Source: Platycnemis pennipes (lineage: Eukaryota > Arthropoda > Insecta > Odonata > Platycnemididae). From it: a stretch of 64,000 nucleotides of DNA. Below the pieces are notes generated by a model that searched no databases, was not told the origin of the DNA, and worked only from the letters and a program-made list of their open reading frames with translations. Made by a program: the position numbers and the translations under genes. The DNA lies in NCBI GenBank assembly GCA_933228895.1, contig OW121848.1:141192615-141256614 (forward strand), given 5' to 3'. Of the stretch, positions 10,559 to 23,149 are shown in pieces; position 1 is the stretch's first letter, and every line of letters starts with the position of its first letter.

Positions 10559-13500
10559 GAAAATCTTGTTATATGTCAACGAAAATCGCTATGTAAGGGT
10601 TTGTGTGCTTGCTGAAGCCGAATCTGAAGTTATTTTTGTAAATTTTGTCCTTGAAACTAAGGTGCAGCGTAGTGTGACTGTTGATGGTAGACTACCCCGC
10701 AACACACACGGTTCGTTTTCAAGAAATTGTAGTATTTTTTACTACCATGGAAATATAGCACTTATCGTTTTAGGAAATTGATAATAAATGGCTGGTTCGG
10801 ATATTTATTGTTACTTTCGCAAGCTTTACTAATCGTTTTGCAACGAAAAAAACACGATCTAAAAGAAAACGAGCCAAGTAGTCAAAAGAAGTAAACCTCA
10901 TTGAGTGCTTAGAGAAATGACTAACATAGGTTTCTGGAATTACTAACGCCGAATCTGATTTCAGTTATGCTAATAAAAAAGAATAATTAAGAGCAATCAA
11001 GTACATGGACTAGAGCACAGGAATACAGAGATTTTTTCAAGAATCTTCCCAAGAAGGATTATTATCACCTCGCAAGTTTATAATCCGATCTGCTGATGAC
11101 ACATTAAGAATACATATAGGTAAATTAATATATTAATCAAATCTCCCTACAGAGTTATTAATATAGATATAAATTTAAATATTGATTATAAAGTATAATA
11201 ACTACTGTTGTGTTTATATTTGTTTGCATATGATTTTACTGATATCTATGTACCATGCAAAGGTTGCTATTTAGTACCTACATACATTTTAAAACTACGA
11301 AAATGGCATGCATTGCATAAATGTTATTTGTTAATGGAAAACTGTTTATGTACCTACGCAACTCTTTTACAATGCAATTAATTCATTCAAAATGACTATG
11401 CCTGTGCTATACCGCTGAACAGATTTTATAGCACGTATGCGCGAAACTGTTGGATTATTTTGTTTAAAAAAGTTATTTTGCGGTGCTAAAGAGCAGAATA
11501 TTTTTATATCAATCGATGGCAAAGATTTTTGACGACATATTGATGTACCACATTTTGTAGGGCAATACCCTGAAATACAACTTTTTCATTTTTTCTTCAA
11601 AATTTTTTCGAAAAAATGTTCATAAATATGCATGGTCAAAAAATTAAACAACGTCACGTTAAATCACGGTGATAGTGATTGTCTTGTTCAGCCAACCTTC
11701 ATTAGAGTGAAGAAATCTTTTGTGCACTTGACTGCTATCCTGCCATTTCTTCCGGACATCTCCACAGTGTCTACAAATCGCCGAGTCTACGAAATGACAA
11801 ATCTAGCTGTTCCTCAACATATAAGAATACATATGATCATAGCGTTCTGACCATCCACCATTAGATTTCTCGATGAGCAGGGTGTAAAGCATTCGCCTAG
11901 TTATTTTAAAAGACATAATTCTTGTAGAGAACATCCACCACTAGTCTTATGGTAGCTAGGGGCAAGCGCTTATTCACCCGTCTTACCCCACCTAAAATTA
12001 TTATGGCGCGGAAACTTTAATCCTCTCCCAATGGAAGTTTAAATGCCTCAATTCGCTCTCTTTCTAATTCGGCCTACACTGGCCGTCTTGCTCTGCTATA
12101 CTGAGGGCAATCTTTTGAGACTAATATGATTCTGTTTCAGCTAGAAAGTGTTTATCTTCGCCAAGGCACGCAGCTCTCTTATCCTTAACTCCTCTGAGAT
12201 GAAACAGAACCTCATAATATCAGTCACAGCACTCACAAAATCCCGAAGACCTTATGAGTCTTTGGGATGGCATATTATTACCAGCTAAGTGCTGAAAGAA
12301 GATTCTGGAGTCATTTTAGAAGAGGGCTTGTTCGCGGGGAGGTAATGAGCCCTAGTTTCTTCAATGAATGAATGGGACACTTTGAGATACGAGAATAGAA
12401 GATGGAAACACCGCGCCTGCTATGGCTTGTTTATGCGGCCAAGGCATCCTCTCTCTCACGATAGATAGCCGAAAATGGGTGACCAGCATTGGCTTGCGAA
12501 GGGCCTTCTTTCGGTCACTCCACGCTTCCGCCTCCTCTAGGGGGCATATGTTTTTCTTAGAAAACACTCATTCCTATTTCACGCTCAGACAGACATGTGG
12601 CGCAAAAAAAGAAAAAAATCTTTCAGCCCCCCTGACCCTTTCTCATGCACCTTTGGTGTGAGGCGCTGAGTGAAGGCTCCTTTGGTCATAAGACCTCTAT
12701 TTCTCTTGGCCTTTGAGGTCATAAGCGACAGATGATTATGCACTACGCTCTATATATGATTCATTGCATCACGTAGTAACACGCGCCTTTGTAGGAGGAA
12801 GGGGGCTAATGCACAACTTGCCCATAGGATCGAATGAATTCGATTATCGGAATGCATGTTAGGAGGTCAGGATTATTTTCACCGAATAGTAGGAAATGTT
12901 GATAAACACGCTAGCCATAAACCATAAGCTATGAACCCGAAGGTATGTCTATTAGTCTTAAAAATCTATTTTTAACGGAAATTTGTTATAAATTTCACGA
13001 CAGTGTTTCGAAATTTGAGGATTATATTTAGAGACGTAAACTTAGGAGCACTGCTACTTGGGAATTAAAAGCTGGGGATACTGGGTATTTAAATTCGGCG
13101 AGAAGTCAAAGAACGCCATGCGGCCGGTTCCGGCCGACTTAGGAGGGAGAAGATTAAATTGTCATTACTCACAATGTTGCGCATGGTAGCAGCTGATTTG
13201 TTCATATATGACAGAAGACACACAAAGGAAGTATTTGCGCTTTTAAAATTGCTCCGACCTCGTCAGACATTTTTTGAATATCAATCCAGAAACGCGAAAT
13301 TTTTTCGATGGTACCTCGTTTGATTACCATCTTGTACAGAGTTTTCTATTGGTAATTGCTGTCTCAAAATTCGTGATAAAAACCTTAAGACATGTTACTT
13401 TATTGATGTAGAATTTCATTGCTCTCATTCTTAGCAATTGCGCAATCGAGTCAATGGAATAAATGAGGCAATCACGTCTCTAAAAAAGTGGCACAAAATT

Positions 13501-13631
13501 GATTTACATTCAATGGTCTCCAAAGGTAACAGTGGCATCATACAACCAAAAAAATCATACGAGTCTATGCCTAGGACATTTATTTACAAAATAAAACTAA
13601 TTTCACCTCTAAATCGTTAGTTTCATTTTTA

Positions 13632-13669
13632 TGATTTTGGCCAGCCAAACCGATTTTGGCCCCACTGTG
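13632..13669 (-). repeat. Right Transib-like terminus (RSS-like)
   Basis: On the minus strand: heptamer CACAGTG (13669-13663), spacer of 22 bp, nonamer-like CCAAAATCA (13640-13632), 6 of 9 to ACAAAAACC. The word GGCCAAAATC occurs twice within the first 40 bp of this end. Confidence 0.7.
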
Positions 13670-14395
13670 CGCCGTCATATCCTTCCTTTCTCGCCTTATC
13701 TTCCTCCTTATCCTCTCTTTCTCAGATACACTCCTCCGCCGGCTGCCCTCCTCTCTCCCCTTGCCTTCACATGCACACACACAACTACAAGCACGCTCTC
13801 AAGACCGCCCACCCCCTCCCGTGCCTCCTCCAGCCACGCTACTTTTCCCTACTCCTTCACCCTTCTCCCCCCCCCCCCCTCCCGCTACCCTCTCCCCTCT
13901 TACTCTTTCCGCCTCCCTTCCCCTCTCCCCCTGCTCTCCGTCCTGCAGAGGGGAAAATCAATACGCTCGCCCGGGAGGGTCGGGCGGGGGGGAGGGGGAG
14001 AGGGTAGGGTGGGTTAAAAGCTGTCGTGACGTCAAGGGAGGGGGGGTTTTGTGATGTGGGGAGTGCGTGTGTGCCAATGTGTGCGTGTGTGCGCGCGCGC
14101 GGGCGAGGCTGGAGCGAGGGGGGGGTGTGGGAAGGGTGGAGAGAGGAGGGGGAAGGGGTCGGTTTAAGTTTTGGTGAGAGAGGAGAGGGTGGGTGCGGCG
14201 GTTTTTCATTTTTTTCGGCGGGGGGGGGTGGGGGGGGGGGGGGGAGTGGAGGGGGCCTGGTGTGGGGAAAGTGTGTTGGGGGAGCGGACGGGGGGATGAG
14301 GAACGGGTTTGAGGGTTGGTGCGAAGGGGTGCTGCTGTGCGGCTGGTGGAAGCGTTTTTTTATTCAGGAGAAAGGCGAGGGACATGGGTAAAGGG
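13670..14395. other. GC island with pyrimidine-to-purine switch and long G/C runs
   Basis: 13670-13935 is pyrimidine-rich on plus, including a 13-C run at 13867-13879. 13970-14390 is purine-rich, including G runs at 14220-14228 and 14230-14244. A GT/GC alternating segment lies at about 14062-14102. Open frames here (up to 132 codons) are composition-driven. The sequence could form G-quadruplex or triplex DNA. Confidence 0.65.
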
Positions 14396-14968
14396 GGAGA
14401 GTGATAGCGAAGCTAGTGTCAAGAGAACAGAATGGGTACATACGTGTATGTTTGCGTGCATGCTTACGTATGCACGCTTTGTATGTACGAGAAATATAAG
14501 TAGAGTCCTTACGCGAGAATTTTGCTACATTATGTCAATATTGGCACTAGAATTTACATATGCCTTTATTTCTCCGTGCACGATGGAAATCGCACAGTTG
14601 ACGCCGTTTGGTTTGATTGATACGAAGAAGAATGTGTAATACTTAATACTATTTCACGAAACGAATCCATTGTATTTGTAATAGTAAATTACATTTTTCT
14701 CTCTATGGTGTGGGTACACGAGTTAGGACTTTTTTTTCTGCGAATGATTTAAAAAGACCCAATGGCATGACGGTCATTTCGCAACTTTTACATTAAATTA
14801 ATTGAATTATGTAATCATTATTTTCTCAAATTTACGTTTTGTAATTCAGTATGAAAGGCATGTTTTAATGGTCCTCTCCTTTAATAAATTTATAGACATA
14901 GCTACAGAAATAACAGGCCCCTACATTCTGTGATGATTTATTCGTACGCCTTAGTGGTGAACTGAATA
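14396..14968. other. Non-coding, nothing recognised
   Basis: Ordinary AT-rich sequence with one 107-codon open frame (14316-14639) that begins in the low-complexity island and has no recognisable domain. Confidence 0.5.
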
Positions 14969-15200
14969 GCGTGGTAGCGGAGTGGGTAGAGTGTAGGGCA
15001 TCTGATCGGAGGTCGGGGGTTCAAACACGAGAGAGTTCTCAGGATATATTCAACCGAAATCCTAATAGTGTTATATTCTGGGAAATTTGTACCCCTATTG
15101 TCATGTGTAAATTTTAAATGCCATTGGGCTAGGTGGTATTTAGTGAGATATACCCTTACCAACCCGAACAACCTCTTGGGCTGAACGCAACAACTTCACT
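14969..15200 (+). repeat. tRNA-derived SINE, second type
   Basis: A-box TAGCGGAGTGGG (14975-14986) matches the pol III consensus TRGCNNAGTGG closely, and B-box GGTTCAAACAC lies at 15018-15028, 32 bp downstream. The following body of about 170 bp is unrelated to tRNA and ends near a TTGATTAT-rich tail. It is not a tRNA gene: the acceptor arms do not pair and the element continues. No target-site duplication could be fixed. Confidence 0.7.
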
Positions 15201-16777
15201 TGATTATGAAGCTATGATTATCTTGATTCACTTGATTATCGATGTGTTTGAATTCTTTATACCGCATTATAATCGTTTGGAAAAATGGTAATATTTGGTA
15301 CTTCATTTATTGACTGCGAGGCATTTTCAAAACCTGTTAAGACAATTTGGTGGAACACATACATGTTGTAGTCGATCATTCGCAATAATAACCCTTTCCC
15401 TTAATGTTTTTCTGCATCAATTAACGATAAAATTTGAAAATGTTTGGAGGATTGTGCGTTATCACTAACGTGAGTCCTTGTAATCACCTGGGAAATAGAA
15501 AATACTTTCTCTCTATTTACTTCCATTCTTCGCTCTATAATCTCGATTGGAAACAGGACGGTTATTCTTGATTAACATTGGAGGAAAAGATCTTTTTTTA
15601 TTTATTGCATACAAAAAAGCAGTTAGGCCTTTTCATTGGGTGCTTTATGTAAATAAATTACAAAATATATATGATAAGAAAAAATAGAGGAAGTAACCCA
15701 AAAGAGAAAATCAGACAAAATGAAGGACTTGGAGTTGGTAGAAAAACACATTTCCCTAGATGAATAGATCAAGGAAGGAGTATTCGCACAGAAGGTATTG
15801 AATAAGGATCGTGGGAAACGGACAGTCGGAAAATAGGGTATGTTTAACAGTTCATATTTGAATTTTTCTATTCTGACCCCATATTCCTTCAATAATAGTC
15901 CCTATATCAATATATCTTGTCTACCGGGCACTCATACATCCTTTCAAATGGTTTTCCTACACGAAATGTTACTCTAATTTGCATACCTTTTTTTTGATAT
16001 TCACCATTGGTAATCATGGAAAAGATAGTATTTTCCCATTAGAAAAAATATTTCTTTCGACCAGTGTTGATATTCATACGCCAGTGATGACGCAACAACA
16101 TAGAAATTAATCTAAATATATACTATTTGAAATAAAATATCTAAAATGGTCTAAGGTGACGGTGATGTTCGTGCCCTAATATCTATAAGGAAGTTATACT
16201 CCTTTCCACGTTTAATGTAATGCTCTTTTGCCCACAAGCACCATCTGGAGTCCTAAAGTACACTCAGTCATGTTCATCCCTTCATTCATTTACATTTCCC
16301 ATCTTCTCTGAATAAAAATTAGGAAAAGGAAATTAACAGGAGGAATGGGAGAAGGCTAAAGAATGAAACGGATCTTAGGGGCTGGCGGAAAGTGTTCATG
16401 GAAAAGAATGATTATGCGAAATCACGAGGTAAACTTAAGGACATTACAGTTACAGTAATTTAAGTAATCTACTTTTACGTGACATTGAAATTTTATGGGG
16501 CTCCTACGTCTGCTTAAGAGCGTCAAGGTTTTGTTTTGACTATCTCTTCTGTAGTAAGCCTTCGTTTTTCATTCATTTACGGCACCCTTCTGTTTAATAT
16601 GACGTCTCAGAATACTTGCTTCTTTTATGTTGTTGGCTGAACGTGCTCATTCTCTCAACTTGAGACCATAATTTTGTGCATCCATTCCAAGTTTCCGCTT
16701 TTGTCGTATATATTTTCAAAAACATTGTATGCAGCAAGTCTTATGTATTCATCTCTTGTTGTCCTAGCAAAGATTCT

Positions 16778-16783
<6 letters not shown>
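15201..16783. other. AT-rich non-coding stretch, nothing recognised
   Basis: No repeat ends, RNA genes or plausible exons seen. Confidence 0.55.

Positions 16784-16818
<35 letters not shown>
16784..16818. repeat. (TA)n microsatellite
   Basis: About 17 uninterrupted TA units. This run creates the three short frames with Ile-Tyr repeats seen around it. Confidence 0.95.
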
Positions 16819-16821
<3 letters not shown>

Positions 16822-18049
16822 CCGTTGGTATAGCTTCTATCAGTTCCAATTCACCGAGAAAAAATAGCCCTCCTTAATTGAGTGGAAAATTTATTTATGA
16901 TGGAATACTTTCTTTTTTCGTGGTGCTAATAGCAATATTAAGTTTTTCAATATTATTTCTATTAGGATACTTTTGAAAATAATTAATGAATTTTGTTTTA
17001 GCCATATCGTAACCAAGGACATTTGTAACTATCATGTAATGCAGAATCATTGTGAATTATTTTAATGTTGCAATTTTAAAACACGAACAAGAACTTAATT
17101 TCTCAAACAAAAGAAAAGAAGTGGAAGGCTACATAGGTATTGGAGTGCAGTACTGCATTTTTATCATTTTTATCAATACCATCTCCATTCCTGTTTTATT
17201 GTTATCTGTTATGTTGTTTCCTGTTTTATAATTATATTTTGTTTTAAAGTAGGCAAAATGTTTGAAAACGTTATAGCACTTAATTTTTATAACTTCTATG
17301 GAGGCTAGACGTTGACTGGCTTGTAAGAACTCACTAATACCTATCTTTGACCACTAATTTCCCTTTTGGAACCTCGGAATGGATCTTTATTGAGAATATC
17401 AATTTAATCATTTGAGTGAAATTTATGGATGCTGATTAAGTTACATAATTTTTTTAAACTGAAGAATAGACCTCCTCCTCATGGAGTGACTTGGAAAAAT
17501 GTATTCTTTGTACTGATGATATGTGGTAATTTAACAATTTTGTGCTTGAGTAAGTGTGGATGATCAGACAGAGGGGATGATAGCGTATAAAAAGAGGAAA
17601 AGAGAGAATCTGAGAGATCTGTCATGTATGTACAGATTCTAAACTACTCTTTGCGTCAAGCCTTAAAACGTTTTCTATTGTTGTAGGCTCACCTAATTTT
17701 AAATATCAGATAAAAGTTTAATAAACATATTTAATCTACAATCAAAGGTATTGTATTACAGAGGCTGTTGCTATATAGACTTGCCAATTTCATGTAAAAA
17801 TTGAGACTCAAGGCTTGTAGGAAAATTCTTTAGAAGGGTCATGCTGTCATCATCTTAAGGCTCATACCGTGACCATTTAATTGTATGAACATGGAATCTT
17901 GAAGTTTGGAAGAATCTTATATTCTTCCGAGTTGCTTTTGAGAGGAAGGCCGGCTGGAAAAGAAAAAAAACCTGCGCACTGGAGCGTGATGGCATTCTAA
18001 AGGACGATCATTTGCGAGAAAACGTTATGACGAGGCGACGGCGACATTA
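16819..18049. other. AT-rich non-coding stretch, nothing recognised
   Basis: No recognisable element or exon. Confidence 0.55.
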
Positions 18050-18765
18050 TTTCAAGGGAGAGGAGTCAGATGGAAGTGAAGAGAGTTGAACGGAAAAAGG
18101 GTGGGGAATGGAATGGAGGAAGATGGGAAGAGTGGGAGGGGAGAGGGGGTATAGAGAGCTCGCCCAAGAGGGAGATTAGTGAGGGCGGGTGGTCGAGGAG
18201 CCATGGGGACCGGCGGAATGAGAAAAAATGAGGGGACAGAGGAAATGAGCAGAAAGTGGGAAAGCCTTAGGACTGGTCCCCGCGAGCAAGGGAGAGGCTG
18301 GGGCGGGGGGTGGTCCAGGCGAAGGAATTAGGATATATGACATTGCAGAAGAATTTTAGAAGGAGAGGCTTCCGCGGGCGAGGGAGGATGGGAAGCTGGA
18401 GATGAGAGGTAGGGGAAAGATAAGGAAAGCAGAAGGAAACGAAAGAGACGGTGCCTGGAAGACATACTCTCCCATCGTGAGCGGGTGAATTAAAGGAAGC
18501 GTGGAGACACGCGTGGGTGGGAGGAGTGGGGTGGAATGGATGGCGTGGTGTGGGGAAGCGGACGGAGGAATACGTGCTAGAAATAGATTTATTAGCAGGG
18601 AAAGTGCTACTGCGCTCTCTCCCCCCTCCCCGCCTCCAAGGCCATTACTTGAGGGTTTTGTCACTGGGGATCCGCACGAGCCGGTTCCATTTTGCATTTG
18701 GAGTCCTCCACCAATCTCTCAGCGGCAATATCTGGAGACAGCGCGCGTACATCACGGTTGAAGTG
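18050..18765. other. GC island, purine-rich on plus
   Basis: The plus strand is G/A-rich to about 18560, then a short pyrimidine block at 18615-18645 and a CpG-rich tail. Frames of 86-113 codons on both strands follow the composition; no domain is seen. Confidence 0.5.
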
Positions 18766-20099
18766 TTTACCAACCCCTCCCGAATGTCCTTTTTTTTAAT
18801 TCCCGAATAAATGTCGGAGAATGTCGTCGTTGTCCCATAAATATGGAATGTGGGGCGTGTTTAAGTCGGGTCTTAACCTTTCACAATCGAGATGTTCGTG
18901 CCTATTCTCCCATTGCTTTACCTTGCTGACTGGATGTGAAGGATTGATAAACACCTGGCGGCCATAAAAGCCGCGAAATTTTAACCTCTTGATTTCTCTC
19001 CGTTTTAACTCACACTGACTTCATTATGCTGTGGAATGAACGTAGTTTAATATCTTCTTTTCGTTGACTTTACATGTACCTATTTCTTTATAATGATAAT
19101 AGAAGCATTTTATATGCAGGAACTATCGATGATAAATTATTAGTAGAATGATTAGGAAAGCTATATTGATTTATAATTGGGTATCATTACCTAAAAATGA
19201 ATGCAAAAAGATGAAATCACAATATTAGTTTTGATATTTTGCAGCTGTAATCAATTCTGTCAGATTTTTTTATGGTTCTTGTACCGCTTATTTTCAACCA
19301 CTAAATGTATGTTATATTTAATTATTTTTACACATACACATATATTTTGCTGATTGGTTTCTGCATTTTTTTCTGTTCTTTTGTGATGCGATTTCTTAAC
19401 CTAAAGTGTGCTGAACATGCTGGTTTAGAATCGATCATGTAATGTTATTAATTAGATTTATCCTTCACCTCTCAATTCTATACTTCTCACAAATGTCGCG
19501 AGAAATGAAACATATTTTCCATATTTTGAGTGTATAACTTAGAAGAAGTGAGGATATCTTTTCAAAAATATGCCGTGATCAAGGTACAAAGGATTACGTG
19601 CCTTATGTTCCGTTGTGGTCAAGTGTCTAGAAATATTTTTGTGGTGAGAATTTTTTCCCCTTTGAAATTTATTCTGCCTGTAATGGAACTATCTGTCTTA
19701 GGAAATCCATCATAGTTTTCTGTCGTGTCATTTTAACATTTTCTTGTCTGTTCTTTACTGAGCTTGATTTCAACGTAATCAACGGGAACTATAGTCGCAT
19801 GCGCTCTTTGGCATCTTGCCTTCCAATCTGCCGTTAGGGTACATGGCGTGCTGTTTGCATTAAGTGTTATGACCCATACTTTTAATTTCGTGATTGCGAG
19901 AAAATCAAAACAGTTTTTAAAAGGAACAGTGAGTGTATCCAAGTGTTCGGGAGATCACACTTGATTTTTAAAAGACTTCTTCAGCGAAAAATGCAGTATT
20001 TCTTTTAAAAAAATCATTGTTGGTGCGCAATTAAGTGCGATGATGGAGCACACATGGAGGCCTTTTCTTCCTTTTAACATCTACGTCTTGCGAGAGGCG
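18766..20099. other. AT-rich non-coding stretch, nothing recognised
   Basis: No repeat or exon recognised. Confidence 0.55.
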
Positions 20100-20475
20100 C
20101 ATGATGGAAGAGACGAGATTCTGACGCCTCGAAAGAAGCAGGGATTGCTTTTGAAGTGACGAGGGGGGGGGGGGCGAGCCACGGGCGGGGAGGGAGGGAA
20201 GGGGAGAGTGCAATGGAAGATGCAAAGGTGATGGGGAGGGAAGGATTCTCGTTTCTTTAGCGTTTCGGGGTGATTGCTGCGAGGTGGAGGTGTGAGGTGG
20301 GACGAGCGAAAGGGGGTGGAGGGGGCGTCGAGGCGAAGATGGATGGGTTTGAAGCCTCGAATTCTTCTTCTGCATGGTGATTATCATGCTGCGTGGTGGT
20401 CTTAAGGAATGAGCTCCGTCGCGTTGCCGGGTGCGACGACTCGACTGCCTGTCTGCTGCAAGGCGCTCCAATCCC
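20100..20475. other. GC island, purine-rich on plus
   Basis: Contains a 12-G run at 20163-20174 and G/A-rich sequence to about 20340. The 146-codon minus-strand frame is Ser/Pro-rich low complexity. Confidence 0.5.
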
Positions 20476-21438
20476 TTCGCCTTACTCGCGTGTGCATGCC
20501 CATATTCCTTGATTAACAGCGGGAGTTTTTTCCTGAAAGGATTCGGCGAGGCTCCCTTCTTAAAATCCCCCTTTATTTAGTTTCTTCTCGTCCTTTCCAG
20601 TGTCTGGAAGTTTTTGCTGTTATGCGCAAAATGTAAGGGGTTATCCCGTCATAGATCATACAGAAAGTGAGCAATAAAATATTCGCTGAAGATGAAAATT
20701 ATTGGATAAGTCCGGATTGTTCTCAAATTCAAGCATAGTTGATGACTTATATTTCACTTGCAAAGTACAAATCCCATTAGGAATCCAAAATTTCAATTAG
20801 CTAGCATGGTTGAATTCATTGAGTTAAGAGGATTTTTTCAAATGCCTTATTCGCTACTTTACCTGCAGTTCACCTACCAACCATGTTTTTATGATGATTT
20901 ATCATTGTTTGGGAGAAGAAAGACATTAAAAATTTATCTCGACGCCAGTTTTTATTTATAATCTTTTAGTAATGATCGAATCGAGCGCAATTGGCGGTTT
21001 TTCTTTAAACATTTCGTGCATCGTCGAAAAACATTGGATTCGTTTTTACTCATAAGATTCAGTCAAAGGTATATTTTCCGAAATAAATGCAGTGTCCTAC
21101 ATCGAATGAAACTCAGCATTCGCCCGCCTACTGACCTCGCTCGGTTTCTTTGTGCAACCCGCTGTCCTACTTAGACTCATCATTTATATGATCATTTCGC
21201 TGAGCGAGACGAACCGACCTATAGCAAGGTTGCAAGGTGATTTCCAGCCGCCAGATTTGGCTAGCTGCAGACTGATGATTCCGGGGGAGGGGAGGGTTGA
21301 GCTGAAGTGAGTCCGGACCGGATCACGAGAGCGAGTTGGGACGTGAACCAATGAGTCAATAATAGCTTCACTGAGTAGCTCCCATACGAGATTCGGCCTG
21401 TCCGGGTGGAGTTCTAAGGGCAAGTATCGAGCACAATG
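20476..21438. other. Non-coding; moderately GC-rich from 21080
   Basis: AT-rich to about 21080, then near 50% GC. The 113-codon minus-strand frame at 21184-21525 has no recognisable domain and overlaps the LINE tail at its start. Confidence 0.4.
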
Positions 21439-21439
21439 A

Positions 21440-21470
21440 TTTACATCTACATCTACGTAATACCCTGCGT
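21440..21470 (-). repeat. LINE 3'-tail fragment (inverted)
   Basis: ACATCTACATCTACGTAATA followed by CCCTGCG is the reverse complement of the tail seen at 42043-42098 and 24254-24289 (CTTGCAGGGTA.. then GATGTA repeats). Only the tail survives. Confidence 0.5.
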
Positions 21471-22449
21471 TTACCATTGACTTGCACCTAAGAGTTACCA
21501 AGACCAACTTGCATGCAACTGGCATGCATCCATGTAACTACGCATGCAACTAAGAGCTACTATTCAATGCTAACCATACATCTAAGAGCTACATCTAGAC
21601 TATTTGAACAATATTTCACCTTCCTCTGTATTTCACGTACCTTTGCTATGCCCCCTTTTATGTTCTATAATGGTACGCGGGGGAAAATGGCATTTTAAAT
21701 CATTCGGTGTGAAAATCTAACTTTTTCATTTGTCTTGTAAAATCTAGCATAATATGCAGGGGTTCTTTATATATAAAATACATCTTCAGTAAACATATCC
21801 ATTTTTAAATTCTGCGGGATATTCAATCGGTGCTTTAACTTATGATCTGATAATGATTCCCAACATAATTCTTCTATTAAGTTTGCATTTAATTTTACGG
21901 TACACTACTAAACCTATCGTAACACCTTTTAACAAACCTAGCTGCTACACGCTCCACTCGTAGTTCTCTAATCGGTTCCATGACATATGACTCTATATTC
22001 GCTTGAACTGACTGAATATTGCTTACTCAATTGATAACGATTAGTAATCACCAGCATTTTTCTACATCTTTTACTTATGCAGTTTTAATATTAATATTAT
22101 TTCAGTGAGTAAACTAAATATTCAGGAGACTGTGAAGTTATTTTGCTACATTTCAACCAAATAATCTTTTCCTATTTTCAGTTTGGAGCAATATTAATTG
22201 ATAGACCTTCGAATGAAAATTAAGCACCTAAGTTACCTTGGTCTTACCACTGAAATAGCTCAACCATCTACGGCTATAAGTTTAATGTCTATGGAATTCA
22301 ACCTCATAGTTTTAATAATTTACGTACAAATATCAAAGTTATTTACCTGGGCAGCCTTTGTTAGCGGAGTCGCCAATTTCACCTCGTTTTCGACTTTGTC
22401 AAAAATGTTGGGATTTTTTTTGAATTGGCCCTTTCCTTTTGAAAAAGTT
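21471..22449. other. AT-rich non-coding stretch
   Basis: A decayed local repetition of GCATGCAACT and AAGAGCTAC words lies at 21485-21600. Nothing else recognised. Confidence 0.45.
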
Positions 22450-22620
22450 TGAATAGATCATACCCTTTCCATTCCCCCTCTTCCATACCCCTCCTTTCCC
22501 TTACTTCCACCTTTCACTTGTTTCTTCGACCTGCCGTCCCTCCCCTCCCCCCCGTCAGTTCTCTCCTCTCCTTTGAGAAAGGTGGTAGTGGCCACCGAAA
22601 TATCGGAAATTATTTTTGTG
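22450..22620. other. Pyrimidine-rich block followed by a possible PLE-type motif
   Basis: 22455-22570 is C/T-rich. It is followed at 22585-22613 by GGTAGTGGCCACCGAAATA then TCGGAAAT, reminiscent of the short palindrome-plus-CCGAAA motif near Penelope-like element ends. There is no coding part, so this stays tentative. Confidence 0.25.
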
Positions 22621-22949
22621 AGTGTCCTTTTTTTATGTGCCTTTATACTTTTGTCACGCCTGTGACCAGCTTTATTGCTATTTGTGTCTCGCACTGCGAA
22701 TTTCCCGTGAACATTTATATATCTTTTTACATAGATAAACTCATCAACGAACGGTCAGTTTTCTGAAATACTACTTTGCCATATTTAACGATGGATTTCT
22801 CTGCTCTAATCTTAGTGGCATAGTAATTTGGATGCTATTTGCTTTATATCGCTTGGTTTCACCTAAACTTAATGTCAGTGCCCCGCTCGTTGGAAATAAT
22901 GCAAAAGAGTAGCGCCTTTTGTCAAATGCACAGGTATACTTACCCCAAT
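22621..22949. other. Non-coding, nothing recognised
   Basis: Ordinary AT-rich sequence without a recognisable element. Confidence 0.5.
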
Positions 22950-23047
22950 GATGGGTTTCTCTCCCCTCACCTCGGTTCCCACTGAAAATCGTATCCTATT
23001 CGTAGCTACCCATCTATCCTTACTGACGTGCCTTACCTGAGCTGGCA
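22950..23047 (+). repeat. SINE 3' fragment, same family as 39448-39776
   Basis: Aligns by eye to 39663-39760 of the full copy: GGGTTTCTCTCC, then CCTC.GTT.CC, ACCCA..TATCCT and ACCT.AGC appear in the same order and spacing. Clearly decayed. Confidence 0.6.
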
Positions 23048-23149
23048 TTCACCTCACCCTAAGACGAACAAAACCTTGTGTGTATCATTTTGCGGTGTAA
23101 TAAATCACTCTGCTCTCCTCTGGGCAATTAATCAATTCATGATGAACCG

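Larger units (their letters stand above)
10521..13669. mobile_element. Transib-like DNA transposon, non-autonomous or degenerate, 3149 bp
   Basis: Both ends begin with CACAGTGGGGCC reading inward (10521-10532 on plus, 13669-13658 on minus), and both repeat GGCCAAAAT at the same distance. The flanks are the 5-bp direct repeat CGCCG (10516-10520 and 13670-13674). A CACWRTG-type terminus plus a 5-bp GC-rich target-site duplication is diagnostic of the Transib superfamily, the relatives of RAG1. Each end shows heptamer CACAGTG, a 22-bp spacer, then CCAAAATAG (left) or CCAAAATCA (right), comparable to the V(D)J recombination signal. The interior is AT-rich, with only short frames (up to 79 codons) and no recognisable transposase, so it would need enzyme supplied in trans. 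The ends differ in their spacers, so the element is old or the ends come from subfamilies. Confidence 0.72.

Noticed and set aside
14969..15040. A functional tRNA gene
   Set aside because: A- and B-boxes are good but acceptor and T-arm pairing fail and the sequence continues as a SINE body.
23015..23040. Second recursive splice site on the minus strand (CTCAG/GTAAGG)
   Set aside because: No pyrimidine tract before CAG, and it falls inside a SINE fragment.
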